Origin: Nocardia sp. NBC_01730
GTDB lineage: Bacteria; Actinomycetota; Actinomycetes; Mycobacteriales; Mycobacteriaceae
DNA: 64,000 nt
NCBI RefSeq assembly: GCF_035920445.1
Contig: NZ_CP109162.1
Coordinates: forward strand, 6,014,001 to 6,078,000
Reading direction: 5' to 3'
Shown: positions 29,226-38,267 of the stretch, piece after piece
How positions within the stretch are numbered: position 1 is the first letter of the stretch
Layout: each line of letters starts with the position of its first letter
Translations under genes and position numbers: made by a program
Notes under the pieces: model-generated
Told to the model about the DNA's origin: nothing
The model's database searches: none
What the model saw: the letters and a program-made list of their open reading frames with translations, nothing else

Positions 29226-29540
29226 CTAGCTCGACCCGGTCGACGGCAAGAATTGCTGGAACTGTTGCGGCGCCGGTGGGCCGCCCTGCCAGGGCTGGTT
29301 GCCCTGCCAGTCGTGGTCGTCCGGTCCGCGCCGGTCATGTCGGTGATGATGGATTCGACCGTCGATGTCGGCGCCCTGCTGTGGCGCGTCCACCAGCTGT
29401 ACCTGTACCACGTCGGGCGCGGGGTTGGGGGCTTCTGCGGAGGCGGTCGCCGCGAGGCCCGCGAGCGGGACGACGACCAGCGCGCCTGCCGCGGCCACCC
29501 GGGTGAGGCGCCGCAGCGTTGCGGTTTTGGAGAGCGACAC
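29226..29540 (-). CDS. Small secreted protein ending in LPSTG
   Basis: A 104-residue product with a clear signal peptide (basic MSLSKTATLRRLTR, hydrophobic core, cleavage near ASA|EAP). The mature part is about 70 residues, His/Asp/Arg-rich in the middle (RIHHHRHDRRGPDDHD) and Gln/Pro-rich after. It ends LPSTGSS. LPXTG is the sortase motif, but here no hydrophobic helix or charged tail follows it, so normal sortase anchoring is not expected. The His/Asp cluster could bind metal. The GTG start follows AAAGGA. No family is recognised. Confidence 0.65.
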   Translation of the reverse strand: MSLSKTATLRRLTRVAAAGALVVVPLAGLAATASAEAPNPAPDVVQVQLVDAPQQGADIDGRIHHHRHDRRGPDDHDWQGNQPWQGGPPAPQQFQQFLPSTGSS

Positions 29541-29658
29541 GGAATTCCTTTCTCTCGAACCGTGAGCCGCTGATTCAGTGGCTCACTGATCCCATCGAAG
29601 TTTCCGTCACTGGGACGCCGGTGCGACGCTACTGGCAGTCGACTGTGAAATACCGTGC

Positions 29659-30294
29659 TCAGGTTCGCGCCGCAAGGTTGCGCGGCAGAAGATCCCACAC
29701 GTGTCCGTTCTCGTTGACCGTGGCCGCGGTCCGGCGCCCGGTCCGGGAGAACAGGATTCGAGTGATCGAGCAGTAGTCGATCGGGAAGGTCAGCGGCCGC
29801 TCCAGCGCGAGCATGTCTTGCAGCAGCACGTTGATCACGCCGCCGTGCGCGAAGGCCAGCACGGTGTCGGCCGGGTCGGTGGTCGCGGCGATGTGGATGA
29901 CCGCATCGTGCACCCGGGCCTTGAACGCCTCGCCGTCGATCTGCAACGGCAAATGCCCGGACTTGATCCGCTCGTAGGCGTCCTGGAATTCGACCTTCGC
30001 GTCCTCGATCGGGATGTAGGCGGGTAGGTCACGATCGTATTCGGCGAGGTCGTCGATGATCTCGAGATCGAGCCCAAGCTTCGCGGCGGTCGGTGCCGCC
30101 GTTTCCCGAGCCCGGCGCTGGGGGCTGCTCACCACCCGGGAGATCCGATGGTGACCGAGCGCAGCAGGCACCCGCTCGGCCTGCTCCAGTCCCACCGGTG
30201 CCAGATCCGGATCGGCGGGGCCGTCCGAGTTCAGAATCCGGATCGGCTGGGCGTGGCGAACGAGGATCAACTGCACAGGCCCACTCTGCCGCAT
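29659..30294 (-). CDS. Histidine phosphatase family protein (phosphoglycerate-mutase-like)
   Basis: A 211-residue protein with the branch-1 histidine phosphatase fold. The phosphorylated His lies in LVRHAQP near the N-terminus, the Arg in SSPQRRARET, and the second His in FAHGGVINV. The motif RHAQ instead of RHGE is common in broad-specificity phosphatases. Substrate unknown. The ATG at 30292-30294 follows a GGAGG at 11 bases; an ATG 18 bases earlier overlaps that site and is less likely. The gene is divergent from a Uma2 nuclease gene, 68 bp apart. Confidence 0.85.
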   Translation of the reverse strand: MRQSGPVQLILVRHAQPIRILNSDGPADPDLAPVGLEQAERVPAALGHHRISRVVSSPQRRARETAAPTAAKLGLDLEIIDDLAEYDRDLPAYIPIEDAKVEFQDAYERIKSGHLPLQIDGEAFKARVHDAVIHIAATTDPADTVLAFAHGGVINVLLQDMLALERPLTFPIDYCSITRILFSRTGRRTAATVNENGHVWDLLPRNLAART

Positions 30295-30362
30295 GGCCGC
30301 TGCCGCCTCCATCCAGGTCTGTTGGGCCCCTGCATCAGGCCCTTGGTGGCATACTCGAAGAC

Positions 30363-30941
30363 ATGACCGTCGAGCCGTTTCCGCAGTGGCTGCGTCCGCC
30401 GCAGGGCGGATTCGTCGCCGAAGATCTCGATCGCCTGCCCGATCTTCCCCCGCACACCGAGCTGATCGACGGGAGTCTCGTTCTTGTGAGCCCGCAGGCG
30501 AAGTTCCACATGTTGGTAATCACGCTGCTTGACTCCTTACTTCGCCGCCTCGCCCCGGCACACCTGCGTGTGCGCCGGGAAATGAGCGTGACGCTCGGAC
30601 CGGACCAGCGTCCCGAACCGGACATCGTCGTGATCCACGCAGAACGCGACGGCGGGCCCGAACTGACGACCTATCAGGCCGATGACGTCATGCTGGCGGT
30701 GGAAGTGGTGTCCGCCGAATCTCGCACACGCGACCGGGAGCGCAAACCGCAGCTCTATGCCCGAGCGGGGATCGCCCACTTCTGGCGGGTCGAGAACGTC
30801 GACGGCCGCCCGGTGGTCTACGTGTACGAACTGGACCCGGCGACGAAGGCTTACGCACTCACCGGAATTCATCACGATCGTCTCCGGCTGACTGTGCCGT
30901 TCGACATCGACATCGATCTCACCGACATCGACCGGCTCTGA
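30363..30941 (+). CDS. Uma2-family (DUF820) endonuclease-like protein
   Basis: A 192-residue protein of the Uma2/DUF820 family with the restriction-endonuclease fold. The core is PEPDIVVIHAERD, then AVEVVSAESRTRDRERKPQLYARAGIAHFWRV, giving the D...ExV...K acidic pattern of the PD-(D/E)XK superfamily. The N-terminal FVAEDLDRLPDLPPHTELIDG is typical of the family. These proteins are common in Actinobacteria and Cyanobacteria and their role is uncertain. The start MTVEPFPQWLRPP is chosen because upstream frame overlaps the divergent gene. A CATACT box eight bases before the ATG suggests a leaderless transcript. Confidence 0.85.
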   Translation: MTVEPFPQWLRPPQGGFVAEDLDRLPDLPPHTELIDGSLVLVSPQAKFHMLVITLLDSLLRRLAPAHLRVRREMSVTLGPDQRPEPDIVVIHAERDGGPELTTYQADDVMLAVEVVSAESRTRDRERKPQLYARAGIAHFWRVENVDGRPVVYVYELDPATKAYALTGIHHDRLRLTVPFDIDIDLTDIDRL

Positions 30942-31179
30942 AGTGGGCTTCTACCGGTTCGTGAGTTCGCCGGAGACATTCATGGTTCCCATGGTGACCG
31001 TTCGCGCAGGGAGTGCTTGTCGAAGACGGCCGCGACGAGGCGAGGACGTCTGCATGGATGGCGGTGGGGCGATGCCGGTCGCGCCTGGGGTGACGGTGAG
31101 GGCGCCGTCGTCGACTACGGCGTGGAATTCGTCTATGCCGGAATCGGGCCCTAAGTAAAGGTCGAACTCGGCGCGTACG
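30942..31179. other. Region downstream of the transposase relic
   Basis: The shifted transposase frame continues to 30951 as AEFDLYLGPDSGIDEFHAVV ... LTVTPGATG, which is not part of the transposase family. It may be a fragment of a second, unrecognised gene. No start or ribosome site was found. Confidence 0.35.
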
Positions 31180-31420
31180 TGCTGGATGTATTGTCGCAGC
31201 ATCGAGATTGGTGCACCGCCGACAGAACCAGCGAAGTAGCAGCCGGACCAGAGTCTGTGCGCGCCAGTAGTGTCGGACCAGTTCGGGGAACTCCTGGCGC
31301 ATCCGCCGTGAGGACACGCCCTCGAGGGAATTCACCAGCCGCGACAGGGCGACTTTCGGCGCAAAGTTGACCAGTAGGTGCACGTGGCTCGCTTCGCCGT
31401 TGAACTCGACGGATGTCAAT
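31180..31420 (-). pseudogene. IS200/IS605-type transposase (TnpA, Y1) relic
   Basis: Reading leftward, VEFNGEASHVHLLVNF (HUH motif HVH) and SRLVNSLEGVSSRRMRQEF match the middle of Y1 transposases. After the YWRAQ segment the frame shifts and the C-terminus reads YFAGSVGGAPISMLRQYIQ, with the likely catalytic Tyr. The N-terminal quarter is missing. The relic starts at the stop codon of a small membrane-protein gene, so that gene's 3' end is probably the old insertion or deletion edge. No terminal hairpins were identified. Confidence 0.8.
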
Positions 31421-31631
31421 GGTTGTTCTTCTTGCGCTGGGCCAACAGATAGATGCCGCCGACGATCAGCGCGACGACGAGCAGGCAGCAGATCGCGCCG
31501 AAAATCAGCCCGCCGCCGCTCTTCTTCTTCTTTTTCGCGGCGTACTCGGTTGCCGAACTCAACACCACATCCGGGTTGGTCCACACGGTGTGATCCAGCA
31601 AGGTCGCGTTGGTCAGCAGGTCAAGGTACAT
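31416..31631 (-). CDS. Small C-terminally anchored membrane protein
   Basis: A 71-residue protein: about 38 soluble residues (MYLDLLTNATLLDHTVWTN), a KKKKK cluster, one transmembrane helix (GGGLIFGAICCLLVVALIVG) and a basic tail. The ATG follows AAGGGG. No family is recognised. Its stop lies exactly where similarity to the IS200 transposase begins, so the original C-terminus may have been longer. Confidence 0.6.
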   Translation of the reverse strand: MYLDLLTNATLLDHTVWTNPDVVLSSATEYAAKKKKKSGGGLIFGAICCLLVVALIVGGIYLLAQRKKNNH

Positions 31632-31733
31632 GTCCGAACCCCTTACGGTGTATCGGCCTCCTCCCGGAGCCGAATTTCCAAGCGTAGCTGTCCGATTCGT
31701 TCGATGTGCACTCTTCACCGGTGGTGACCCAGG

Positions 31734-34700
31734 TCAGCGCGGCTTCACCAGGGGGAACGGCAGCGTCTCGCGAATGCTGCGTCCGGTGATCAGCATGGCG
31801 ATCCGGTCGACACCCATCCCGAGGCCACCGGTGGGCGGCATCGCGTGTTCCAGTGCCAGCAGGAAGTCCTCGTCCAGCTCCATCGCCTCCGGGTCACCGT
31901 TGGCCGCGAGCAGCGACTGCTCGGTGAGCCTGCGCCGCTGCTCCACCGGATCGGTGAGCTCGCTGTACGCGGTGCCGAGCTCGACACCCCACGCGACCAG
32001 GTCCCATCGCTCGGTGACGCCTGGAATACTGCGATGCGCCCTGGTCAGCGGCGACACCGAGGTGGGGAAGTCGATGTAGAACGTCGGCTCCTCGGTATGG
32101 GATTCGACCAGATGCTCGTACATCTCCAGAACCACCTGGCCCGCGTCCCAGCCGTGCTGATAGGGCACGTCGGCCTTGTCGCACAGCTCGCGCAACTCCT
32201 CGACGCCGGTGTCCGGCGTGATCTCCGCGCCGATCGCCTCGGACACCGCCCCGTGCACCGTCTTCACCTGCCACTCGCCGGAGATGTCCACCTGCTCGAA
32301 CGTGCCATCGTCAGTGGGCCGCAATGCCACCATCGCACCGTTGGCCGCGAGCGCGGCATTCTGGATCAGCTGACGACAGGTATGCATCATGCGCTCGTAG
32401 TCGCTGTGCGCCTCATAGGCCTCGAGGATGGTGAACTCGGGATTGTGGCTGAAGTCGACGCCCTCGTTGCGGAAGGTCCGTCCGATCTCGAACACTTTCT
32501 CCATGCCGCCGACGCACAGCCGCTTCAGGTACAGCTCGGGCGCGATCCGCAGGTACAGATCCAGGTCGTAGGCATTGATGTGGGTGATGAATGGCGTCGC
32601 GTTGGCGCCGCCGTGCACTTGCTGCAGGATCGGGGTCTCCACCTCCAGGTATCCCCAGGAGTTCAGCGAGTCCCGCAGCGATCGCAACACCGCGCTGCGC
32701 TTGGCGAGCACCTCACGGATCTCGGTGTTGATCGCCATGTCGACATAGCGCTGGCGCACCCTGGCTTCGGGGTCGGACAGACCTTTCCACTTGTCCGGCA
32801 ACGGGTGCAGGCACTTGCCGAGCATCCGCCAGTCCGCCGCGAGCAGCGAAAGCTCGCCGCGACGGCTGCGCCCGATCTGACCACTCACCTCGATCAGGTC
32901 GCCGAGGTCGAAGAACTCACCGAATTCGGCGCTGCGTTCGGCGCCGACCCGGTCGCGATCGATGACCAGCTGGATATCGTCGGTCCAGTCGCGCACCACG
33001 GCGAAGATCACGCCGCCGTAGTCGCGGATCCGCAGCAGCCTGCCGCAGACCCGGACCGTGGTGCCCCGCGGGGAACGCCGCGCCTCGGCGACCGTGTGCG
33101 TCGGCGGGTAGGCGACCGGGTAGGCCTCGACACCGGAATCGGCAAGGCGCGCAAGCTTCTCCATACGCACGCGCACCTGCTCGGGCCTGCGGGAAGGCTG
33201 CTCCTCGCCCTCGACTACGGCGATGTCGGGTGGGCTGCCGTCGCCGTGCAGGCCCGTCATCGTCGCGGGTACCGCGCTGTGCACACCGGTGTGCGTCACG
33301 GTGTCCGGGTCCTTGCCGAACCGAGGAAGGAAGCCTTCGGCCAGCGCGCTGGCCACCGCGACCCGTGGCAGCTGCCTGCGCTCCTCGAACAGGAAGAACC
33401 GGGGCACCCAGTGCGGCTGATACTTCACGTTCGACCGATACAGCGCCTCCAGCTGCCACCAACGGGAGAAGAACAGCAGCACGCCGCGCCACAACCGCAG
33501 CACGGGACCCGCGCCGATCCGGCCGCCCTCCTCGAACACCGAGCGGAACACGGCGAAGTTCAACGACACCTTGGTGATGCCGTGCTGCTCGGAGGTCAGC
33601 GCGAGCTGCGAGATCATCAGCTCCATCACGCCGTTCGGGCTCTGCGGGTCGCGGCGCATCAACTCGAGCGAGGCGCCGGTGCGACCCCAGGGCACCAGCG
33701 ACAGCATGCCGAGCACCCGGTCCTGCGGGTTGACCGCCTCGACCAGCAGACAGTCGCCGTCCAGCGGATCGCCGAGCCTTCCGAGCGCCATGGAGAACCC
33801 ACGCTCGGTCTCGGTGTCGCGCCAGGTATCCGCGCGGGCGATGATCCCGGCGAACTCCTCGGCTGGGGTATCGCGATGCCTGCGGATACGGACTGTGATG
33901 CCGTGCTTGCGCAGCCGGTTCGCGGCCTGACGCACCGGCTTCATCTCGGGGCCCGCCAGCGAGAAGTTCCTGGTGTCCAGGATTGCCTCGTCGCCGAGGC
34001 GCAACGCGGAAAGGCCAGCGCGCCGATAGGCCGTCGCGCCGAGTTCGCTCGCCCCCATTACCGCGGGGGCCCAGCCGAATTGGTCGGCCAGACGCAGCCA
34101 GGCATCAATCGCCTGCGGCCAGGCCTCGCAGATACCGATCGGGTCGCCGCTGGCCAGACAGACGCCCAGCTCCACCCGGTAGGTCACCGCCGCCTTGCCG
34201 CTTGGCGCGAACACCACCGCCTTGTCGCGCCGGGTGGCGAAGTAACCGAGCGAATCCTCCACGTCCGAGCGCTCCAGAAGGCCGCGGATCGCGGACTCGT
34301 CGGTGCCGGTCATCGCGTTCGCCGCACGCTGCGAGCGCAGCAGGATGAGCACCGCCGCCAGCAGCGCGATGGCACCGAACAGACCGAGCAGGAAGTTGAC
34401 GAACGGGCGCGGATGGCCGTCGAAGTGCTCGTTGTCCACCAACACCGCCGCAGTCACCCGATAGACCGCCCAGCCGGCCCGCTGCACGCCCTGCGGCAGG
34501 CTGCCGGGGAACAACTCCACCAGGCCCCAACCGAGCAGACAGCCGATCGTCAGTCCGCCGACCAGCACACCGAGCGCCTTCCAACCCGCACCGCGGCGCA
34601 CCTTGGTGTAGAACTCCGGCCACGCCGCGATGAGCACGCCGATCACCGCGATGTGCAGCACCATGGCGACCAAGGCGTTGACATCGCCCTGTTCGGCGAA

Positions 34701-35057
34701 GTCGACGCCGTTGGCGAGCGCGTAGAGCGCGAGATAGCCGAGCAGCAACCACCAAGCGATTCGTTTCCGGCTGGCGATCGCGCCCGCCATCAGACCGACG
34801 ACCAACGCCCACATCAGGTTGGTGTCCGGCGCGTCGAAGTAATAGTTGTCGATGTAGCGGCGCGGCACCTGAGTCAGGAAGCGCAGCCCGGGCGAAAGGC
34901 TCCAAAGAAAGCACAGCACAGCGAACACACCGAGCGTCAATCCCGCGATGTGCGGCACCTCGGCGAGTCTTCCGTGTCCCCGATGCGGAACCGGCGGCGT
35001 AGGTCTGTCAGCGAGTGGTTCGATGTTCGGGTGTTGCTGGGCTTGCGTGGAGGTCAC
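31734..35057 (-). CDS. lysX: Bifunctional lysylphosphatidylglycerol synthase / lysyl-tRNA synthetase LysX
   Basis: An 1107-residue protein. About seven transmembrane helices in the first 250 residues are followed by an MprF-like aminoacyl-PG synthase (DUF2156) domain to about residue 580. Then come an OB-fold anticodon domain ([15 protein letters not shown]) and a class II lysyl-tRNA synthetase domain with [28 protein letters not shown] and the C-terminal [10 protein letters not shown]. It charges tRNA-Lys and transfers lysine to phosphatidylglycerol, lowering membrane negative charge and protecting against cationic peptides. LysX is typical of mycobacteria and nocardiae and is normally an extra synthetase beside housekeeping LysS. 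The GTG start has no clear ribosome site. Confidence 0.95.
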   Translation of the reverse strand: MTSTQAQQHPNIEPLADRPTPPVPHRGHGRLAEVPHIAGLTLGVFAVLCFLWSLSPGLRFLTQVPRRYIDNYYFDAPDTNLMWALVVGLMAGAIASRKRIAWWLLLGYLALYALANGVDFAEQGDVNALVAMVLHIAVIGVLIAAWPEFYTKVRRGAGWKALGVLVGGLTIGCLLGWGLVELFPGSLPQGVQRAGWAVYRVTAAVLVDNEHFDGHPRPFVNFLLGLFGAIALLAAVLILLRSQRAANAMTGTDESAIRGLLERSDVEDSLGYFATRRDKAVVFAPSGKAAVTYRVELGVCLASGDPIGICEAWPQAIDAWLRLADQFGWAPAVMGASELGATAYRRAGLSALRLGDEAILDTRNFSLAGPEMKPVRQAANRLRKHGITVRIRRHRDTPAEEFAGIIARADTWRDTETERGFSMALGRLGDPLDGDCLLVEAVNPQDRVLGMLSLVPWGRTGASLELMRRDPQSPNGVMELMISQLALTSEQHGITKVSLNFAVFRSVFEEGGRIGAGPVLRLWRGVLLFFSRWWQLEALYRSNVKYQPHWVPRFFLFEERRQLPRVAVASALAEGFLPRFGKDPDTVTHTGVHSAVPATMTGLHGDGSPPDIAVVEGEEQPSRRPEQVRVRMEKLARLADSGVEAYPVAYPPTHTVAEARRSPRGTTVRVCGRLLRIRDYGGVIFAVVRDWTDDIQLVIDRDRVGAERSAEFGEFFDLGDLIEVSGQIGRSRRGELSLLAADWRMLGKCLHPLPDKWKGLSDPEARVRQRYVDMAINTEIREVLAKRSAVLRSLRDSLNSWGYLEVETPILQQVHGGANATPFITHINAYDLDLYLRIAPELYLKRLCVGGMEKVFEIGRTFRNEGVDFSHNPEFTILEAYEAHSDYERMMHTCRQLIQNAALAANGAMVALRPTDDGTFEQVDISGEWQVKTVHGAVSEAIGAEITPDTGVEELRELCDKADVPYQHGWDAGQVVLEMYEHLVESHTEEPTFYIDFPTSVSPLTRAHRSIPGVTERWDLVAWGVELGTAYSELTDPVEQRRRLTEQSLLAANGDPEAMELDEDFLLALEHAMPPTGGLGMGVDRIAMLITGRSIRETLPFPLVKPR

Positions 35058-35079
35058 GGAACCAGTGTGTACGTTGCTG

Positions 35080-35262
35080 TGTTGAATTTGCCACGCCTGC
35101 GGCGCGTGTGTCTTTGGCCGCGCGGGCGCGGCGTGTTCGCGGCCCCTGGTGGCTCGCGTCCGAGCGACCGCCGCTGGCGACTTCGTCGCGGACGCGTCGG
35201 CCGCTCGGACGCGAGCCGGGCCGCGAACGGGGCAATGCTCGGTCTCGCTGCGCTCGGAAGTT
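35080..35262 (+). repeat. Large palindromic dispersed element, copy A
   Basis: Nearly identical, in opposite orientation, to 56455-56630. Nested inverted repeats are present: GTTCGCGGCCC (35135-35145) pairs with 35218-35228; GGCTCGCGTCCGAGCG (35151-35166) pairs with 35202-35217; and GCGACTTCGTCGC closes a small inner hairpin. A separate GCCGCG/CGCGGC hairpin lies just before. It codes for nothing recognised, and similar reading frames on both strands in the two copies are side effects of the palindrome. Lies directly upstream of lysX. Confidence 0.85.
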
Positions 35263-35768
35263 GGGCGATGCCGTGTGGTGCTGTCATGAGGTTCGGCGTG
35301 GTCAGAAGTGTGCTGTGATCGGGGTGATCAGGGGTCTTGGGAGTCCTGGGTGATCAGGATGTGCGATGGGGGACCAGGGTGATCAGGGCGGGCGGATCAT
35401 GGCGTCGGTGGTCGGTGGTCGGTGGTCGGTGGTCGGTGGTCGGTGGTCGGTGGTCGGTTGCGTGTGTTGGGCCAGTGCACTCGAGGCTTTAGAGGCCGAG
35501 TATCGGGGCGCGGCGTGGGTCCGGGGTGACCGGAGTGCGCTGCGGCGCAGCAGTGCGCTCGGCCATGTCGGCTTCGGCCGGCCCCTGTGTCTCGGCCGCC
35601 AGACGGCCCTGGTCGAATGCGCGGTTCCGGGTAACCACGGGCGTGCTGTGGGTTCGGGTGATTCGGGTGTGGGCCACGGATGCGGCCGCGGTTGAACGTT
35701 GCTCTCGGGTAGCCGGGGGCGCAGGGCGGTGTCTGGTGAGTCCAGGTGGGGGAGTAAGTATTTACCCC
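35263..35768. other. 500-bp repeat-rich region without a recognised gene
   Basis: It holds three copies of GGGTGATCAGG (near 35320, 35349 and 35377), a 7-bp minisatellite (35405-35460) and GC-rich sequence. The frames have no homology or ribosome sites. It lies between the palindromic element and the S4-domain gene. Confidence 0.6.
35405..35460 (+). repeat. 7-bp minisatellite (TCGGTGG)
   Basis: Seven perfect tandem copies of TCGGTGG followed by one imperfect copy (TCGGTTG). The array is short, spacerless and not CRISPR-like. Confidence 0.95.
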
Positions 35769-35987
35769 ATGTCAGAACCAGTCGATGTGCCGATCGATGA
35801 CGACGTTATTCGGCTCGGTCAGTTTCTGAAGCTGGCCAACCTGATCGAATCCGGTTCGGAGGCAAAGACGGTGATCGCCGCAGGGTTGGTGCGGGTGAAC
35901 GACGAGGTCGAACTACGTCGCGGCCGGCAGTTGCACGTCGGCGACGTTGTTGCCCTCGCTGGTCACAAGGCCAGGGTGTCGGGCTGA
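35769..35987 (+). CDS. S4-domain RNA-binding protein (YbcJ-like)
   Basis: A 72-residue protein made of one S4 domain: IRLGQFLKLANLIESGSEAK, VIAAGLVRVNDEVELRRGRQL and HVGDVVALAGHKARV. This matches small stand-alone S4 proteins of the YbcJ/YaaA type thought to bind structured RNA. The ATG at 35769 lacks a nearby ribosome site; an AT-rich TAAGTATTTA just upstream may act as a -10 for a leaderless transcript. The long in-frame extension upstream is not coding by composition. Confidence 0.85.
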   Translation: MSEPVDVPIDDDVIRLGQFLKLANLIESGSEAKTVIAAGLVRVNDEVELRRGRQLHVGDVVALAGHKARVSG

Positions 35988-36065
35988 CCGGCCGCGCGAG
36001 CGAGGGCCCCGGAGGCGGCAGCTCGCGTGACTGAGGCGGGACCCGGGAGGCCCGACGAAGGGGGC

Positions 36066-36554
36066 TCAATCCTCGGCGCGTACGACGACGCCGTCGTGGT
36101 CGCTGTAGAGCGTGTCACCTGGGACGAAGGTCACACCGCCGAATTCGACCGGCACGTCGCGGTCGCCGCTGCCGGTCTGGGTGCTCTTGCGCGGGTTGGT
36201 GCCCAGCGCCTTGATTCCGATGTCGAGGGTGCGCAGGATGGCGGAGTCGCGGACCGCGCCGTTGACGATGACGCCTGCCCAGCCGTTCTCGACGCCGCGC
36301 CCCGCGATGATGTCGCCGACCAGTGCGGTGTGCACGCTCGCGCCGCCATCGACCACAAGCACCTTGCCTTCGCCTTGTTCGCCGAGCGTCTGCTTGACCA
36401 GCAAGTTGTCTTGGAAGCAGCGAATGGTGGTGATGCGCCCGGAAAACGCTTCGCGTCCGCCGAACTCGACGAACTGCGTATCGCAGCTACGGATCTCCGG
36501 GCCGATCTCATCGGCCAAGTCGGCGGTGGCGACAATATTCTGCGATTCGGTCAC
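36066..36554 (-). CDS. rraA: RraA family protein (HMG aldolase / RNase E activity regulator)
   Basis: A 162-residue protein of the RraA family. It shows [55 protein letters not shown] and [16 protein letters not shown]; the G-x-x-G and RD residues are those of the aldolase site. Members cleave 4-hydroxy-4-methyl-2-oxoglutarate, inhibit RNase E in E. coli, or have unknown roles in actinobacteria. The GTG at 36552-36554 gives the usual family length; an upstream extension of 51 codons lacks similarity. Confidence 0.9.
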   Translation of the reverse strand: MTESQNIVATADLADEIGPEIRSCDTQFVEFGGREAFSGRITTIRCFQDNLLVKQTLGEQGEGKVLVVDGGASVHTALVGDIIAGRGVENGWAGVIVNGAVRDSAILRTLDIGIKALGTNPRKSTQTGSGDRDVPVEFGGVTFVPGDTLYSDHDGVVVRAED

Positions 36555-36835
36555 TGGGTTGATTCTGCCGTTCCTGCGGCACGGCGTGCTCGTGACCCCT
36601 ACGAACCGGGCCGCGAACGGGCTCTCGTAAAACTCGCGCCATTGGGGGTGCGTGGGGAAATGATGGTCCGAATCAGTTGAGCGACCGGCAGTTATGGGGC
36701 TCGGCAATTCCGGGGTTGCCGTCGTATGACGCGTAAAGGCACTGTGGTTTCAGTCGGTGCTCGAGATTGTCTGCGCAAGACCATCGCGCGTAGTGATTGC
36801 TCACCGTACGCGCGTTCCGGCTCGGCGATTTCGCC
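36555..36835. other. Intergenic region between rraA and DUF5313 genes
   Basis: About 280 bases, AT-richer than the flanks. Nothing recognisable was found in either strand; it may contain the rraA promoter. Confidence 0.4.
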
Positions 36836-37201
36836 CTATCGATGTCCGTAGCGCAGTTGGTAGAGGTCCCGATCGTGATCGGTGATCTTGCCGTGGTCCA
36901 CCAAATCCGCACTCAATCCGTGCTGGACCAGGCGGAAGCGGCGCCAGACGTAGCTGAGCGCGACCGTGAAGACGACCAGCGGGACGATCATCATCACGAT
37001 CAAGCCGATCTTCAGCGGCATCGGCCCTGGAAAAAGCAGTACCAGGGCAAAGAACGGAATAACCGGCCCGAGAAACCGGACGAGATATCGCTCCATGGCC
37101 CCGTGCCCGACGAGGTCGTGGATGACCCACTCGTGCAGCTCCTCCGGGAGCTCGCGGCCCAGATCGTAGGCGATCCGCTGCCTTATCGTGGGAGCTTTCA
37201 T
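36836..37201 (-). CDS. DUF5313 membrane protein (paralogue 1)
   Basis: A 121-residue protein: a soluble N-terminus (TIRQRIAYDLGRELPEELHEWVIHDL), two adjacent transmembrane helices, then RRFRLVQHGLSADLVDHG and a charged tail. This is the DUF5313 architecture found in Nocardia and mycobacteria; function unknown. It shares the pattern GRxLPxxxxEWVxHDLVG and the RLxxHGL motif with the next gene, so the pair arose by tandem duplication. The two are separated by about 58 bp and read in the same direction. Confidence 0.8.
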   Translation of the reverse strand: MKAPTIRQRIAYDLGRELPEELHEWVIHDLVGHGAMERYLVRFLGPVIPFFALVLLFPGPMPLKIGLIVMMIVPLVVFTVALSYVWRRFRLVQHGLSADLVDHGKITDHDRDLYQLRYGHR

Positions 37202-37259
37202 GCCTCTAGGCTATGCCTGTGATGTAAGACACCGCTAGGTTGCGGTGCTGCGCTCCCGC

Positions 37260-37634
37260 TCATCCGCGTCCGTGCCTGCGCTCGTAATCGAGGCGTTCGC
37301 GCTCGGCTCGACTGCGGGCGTCGGCATCCGCCAGCGCCGGGTCGAGGCCGTGCTTGATCAGCCGATGGCGCCGGTAGACATACAGCAGTGCCACGGTGAA
37401 ATAGATCAATGGCAGATACAACAGCGCCATCATCGCCAAGCCCATCCACAGTGGGCCCGGCAACAGCAGGAACAGCATGAGGACCGGGATGATCGGCACC
37501 AGGAACCGGAGCAGATAACGTCGCGTCGCGCCGGGTCCGACCAGGTCGTGACGCACCCACTCCGACATGGAGTCCGGCAGCGTGCGGCCACAGATGTAGC
37601 CGATTCGTTGGGTGAAGGAGGGGCTCTCGGTCAT
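37260..37634 (-). CDS. DUF5313 membrane protein (paralogue 2)
   Basis: A 124-residue protein with the same layout as its neighbour: TQRIGYICGRTLPDSMSEWV, two transmembrane helices (IPVLMLFLLLPGPLWM and ALLYLPLIYFTVALLYV), then RRHRLIKHGLDPALADADAR and an Arg-rich end. Function unknown. The start ATG lies directly after the second copy of an intercistronic repeat (37642-37673) that also precedes the gene at 17322. The longer upstream frame to 38204 is a shadow of the SRPBCC gene. Confidence 0.8.
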   Translation of the reverse strand: MTESPSFTQRIGYICGRTLPDSMSEWVRHDLVGPGATRRYLLRFLVPIIPVLMLFLLLPGPLWMGLAMMALLYLPLIYFTVALLYVYRRHRLIKHGLDPALADADARSRAERERLDYERRHGRG

Positions 37635-37641
37635 ACCTGCG

Positions 37642-37673
37642 CCTCGCTGACGCTCGACTCCGGCATGACCGAG
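37642..37673 (-). repeat. Intercistronic repeat element, copy 2
   Basis: Matches 17330-17361 at 29 of 32 bases and, as there, lies just upstream of a leftward start codon, with a CCGAG/CTCGG hairpin beside it. Confidence 0.6.
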
Positions 37674-37774
37674 AACTCGGCGGCGTCGATGGTCCGCGCG
37701 CTGCGCTCGTTCATGGTTCCAGCATCCCGGCCTGGTCGGCGCCCGCGCAACCGGCGCTGACAGGTACGCCAGCG

Positions 37775-38230
37775 CTACAGACGCAAGGCATGGAAGTCCT
37801 TGATCTTGGTGATCAGGTTGTGCGTTGTGTGTTGCACGGCGATCTTCACGAACGGCTCGATCGTCTTGCCGAGAGCACGGCCCGCCGGACCGCCGGGTAC
37901 CCGGAAGTCCACGATCGCGTCGACGGTGCACATGGCATCGACCTTGGCGTGAAACAGGAAGGTGGACTCGATCTCGAAGCCCTTGATCGACCGCACCGCG
38001 ATGGCGTAGTTCCGCTCCCAGCGGACCACCTCGATCCGCGACTTCAGCGCGGCGGGCCCGAGCTTCATGTGTCCGTCGAAGATCGCGCCGACCCCCTCGG
38101 TCTGCTCGCCGACCGGGGTGAAGGACTGGATGCCGTGCAGGAAGCGCGACAGATTCCGATAGTCGTTCACGAACGCGAACGCGGACTCCGCCGAGGCTGC
38201 GCAATCCTCGACGATCTTCACTTCGGTCAT
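37775..38230 (-). CDS. SRPBCC (START-like) family protein
   Basis: A 151-residue protein of the SRPBCC/polyketide-cyclase type: it starts TEVKIVEDCAASAESAFAFV, then RNLSRFLHGIQSFTPVG, and ends with a long amphipathic helix (GRALGKTIEPFVKIAVQHT). These form a deep hydrophobic pocket for lipids or aromatic compounds. The ligand is unknown. The ATG at 38228-38230 fits the family start; the frame further upstream overlaps the intergenic region. It stands upstream of the DUF5313 genes and may share their transcript. Confidence 0.85.
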   Translation of the reverse strand: MTEVKIVEDCAASAESAFAFVNDYRNLSRFLHGIQSFTPVGEQTEGVGAIFDGHMKLGPAALKSRIEVVRWERNYAIAVRSIKGFEIESTFLFHAKVDAMCTVDAIVDFRVPGGPAGRALGKTIEPFVKIAVQHTTHNLITKIKDFHALRL

Positions 38231-38267
38231 GCCGAAACAGTAACCGGCTTCGATAATGGTCATCCGA

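Noticed and set aside
31845..35318. A 1157-codon open frame on the plus strand over lysX
   Set aside because: It is opposite the clearly recognised lysX gene; high GC content keeps antisense frames open. The product has no motifs.
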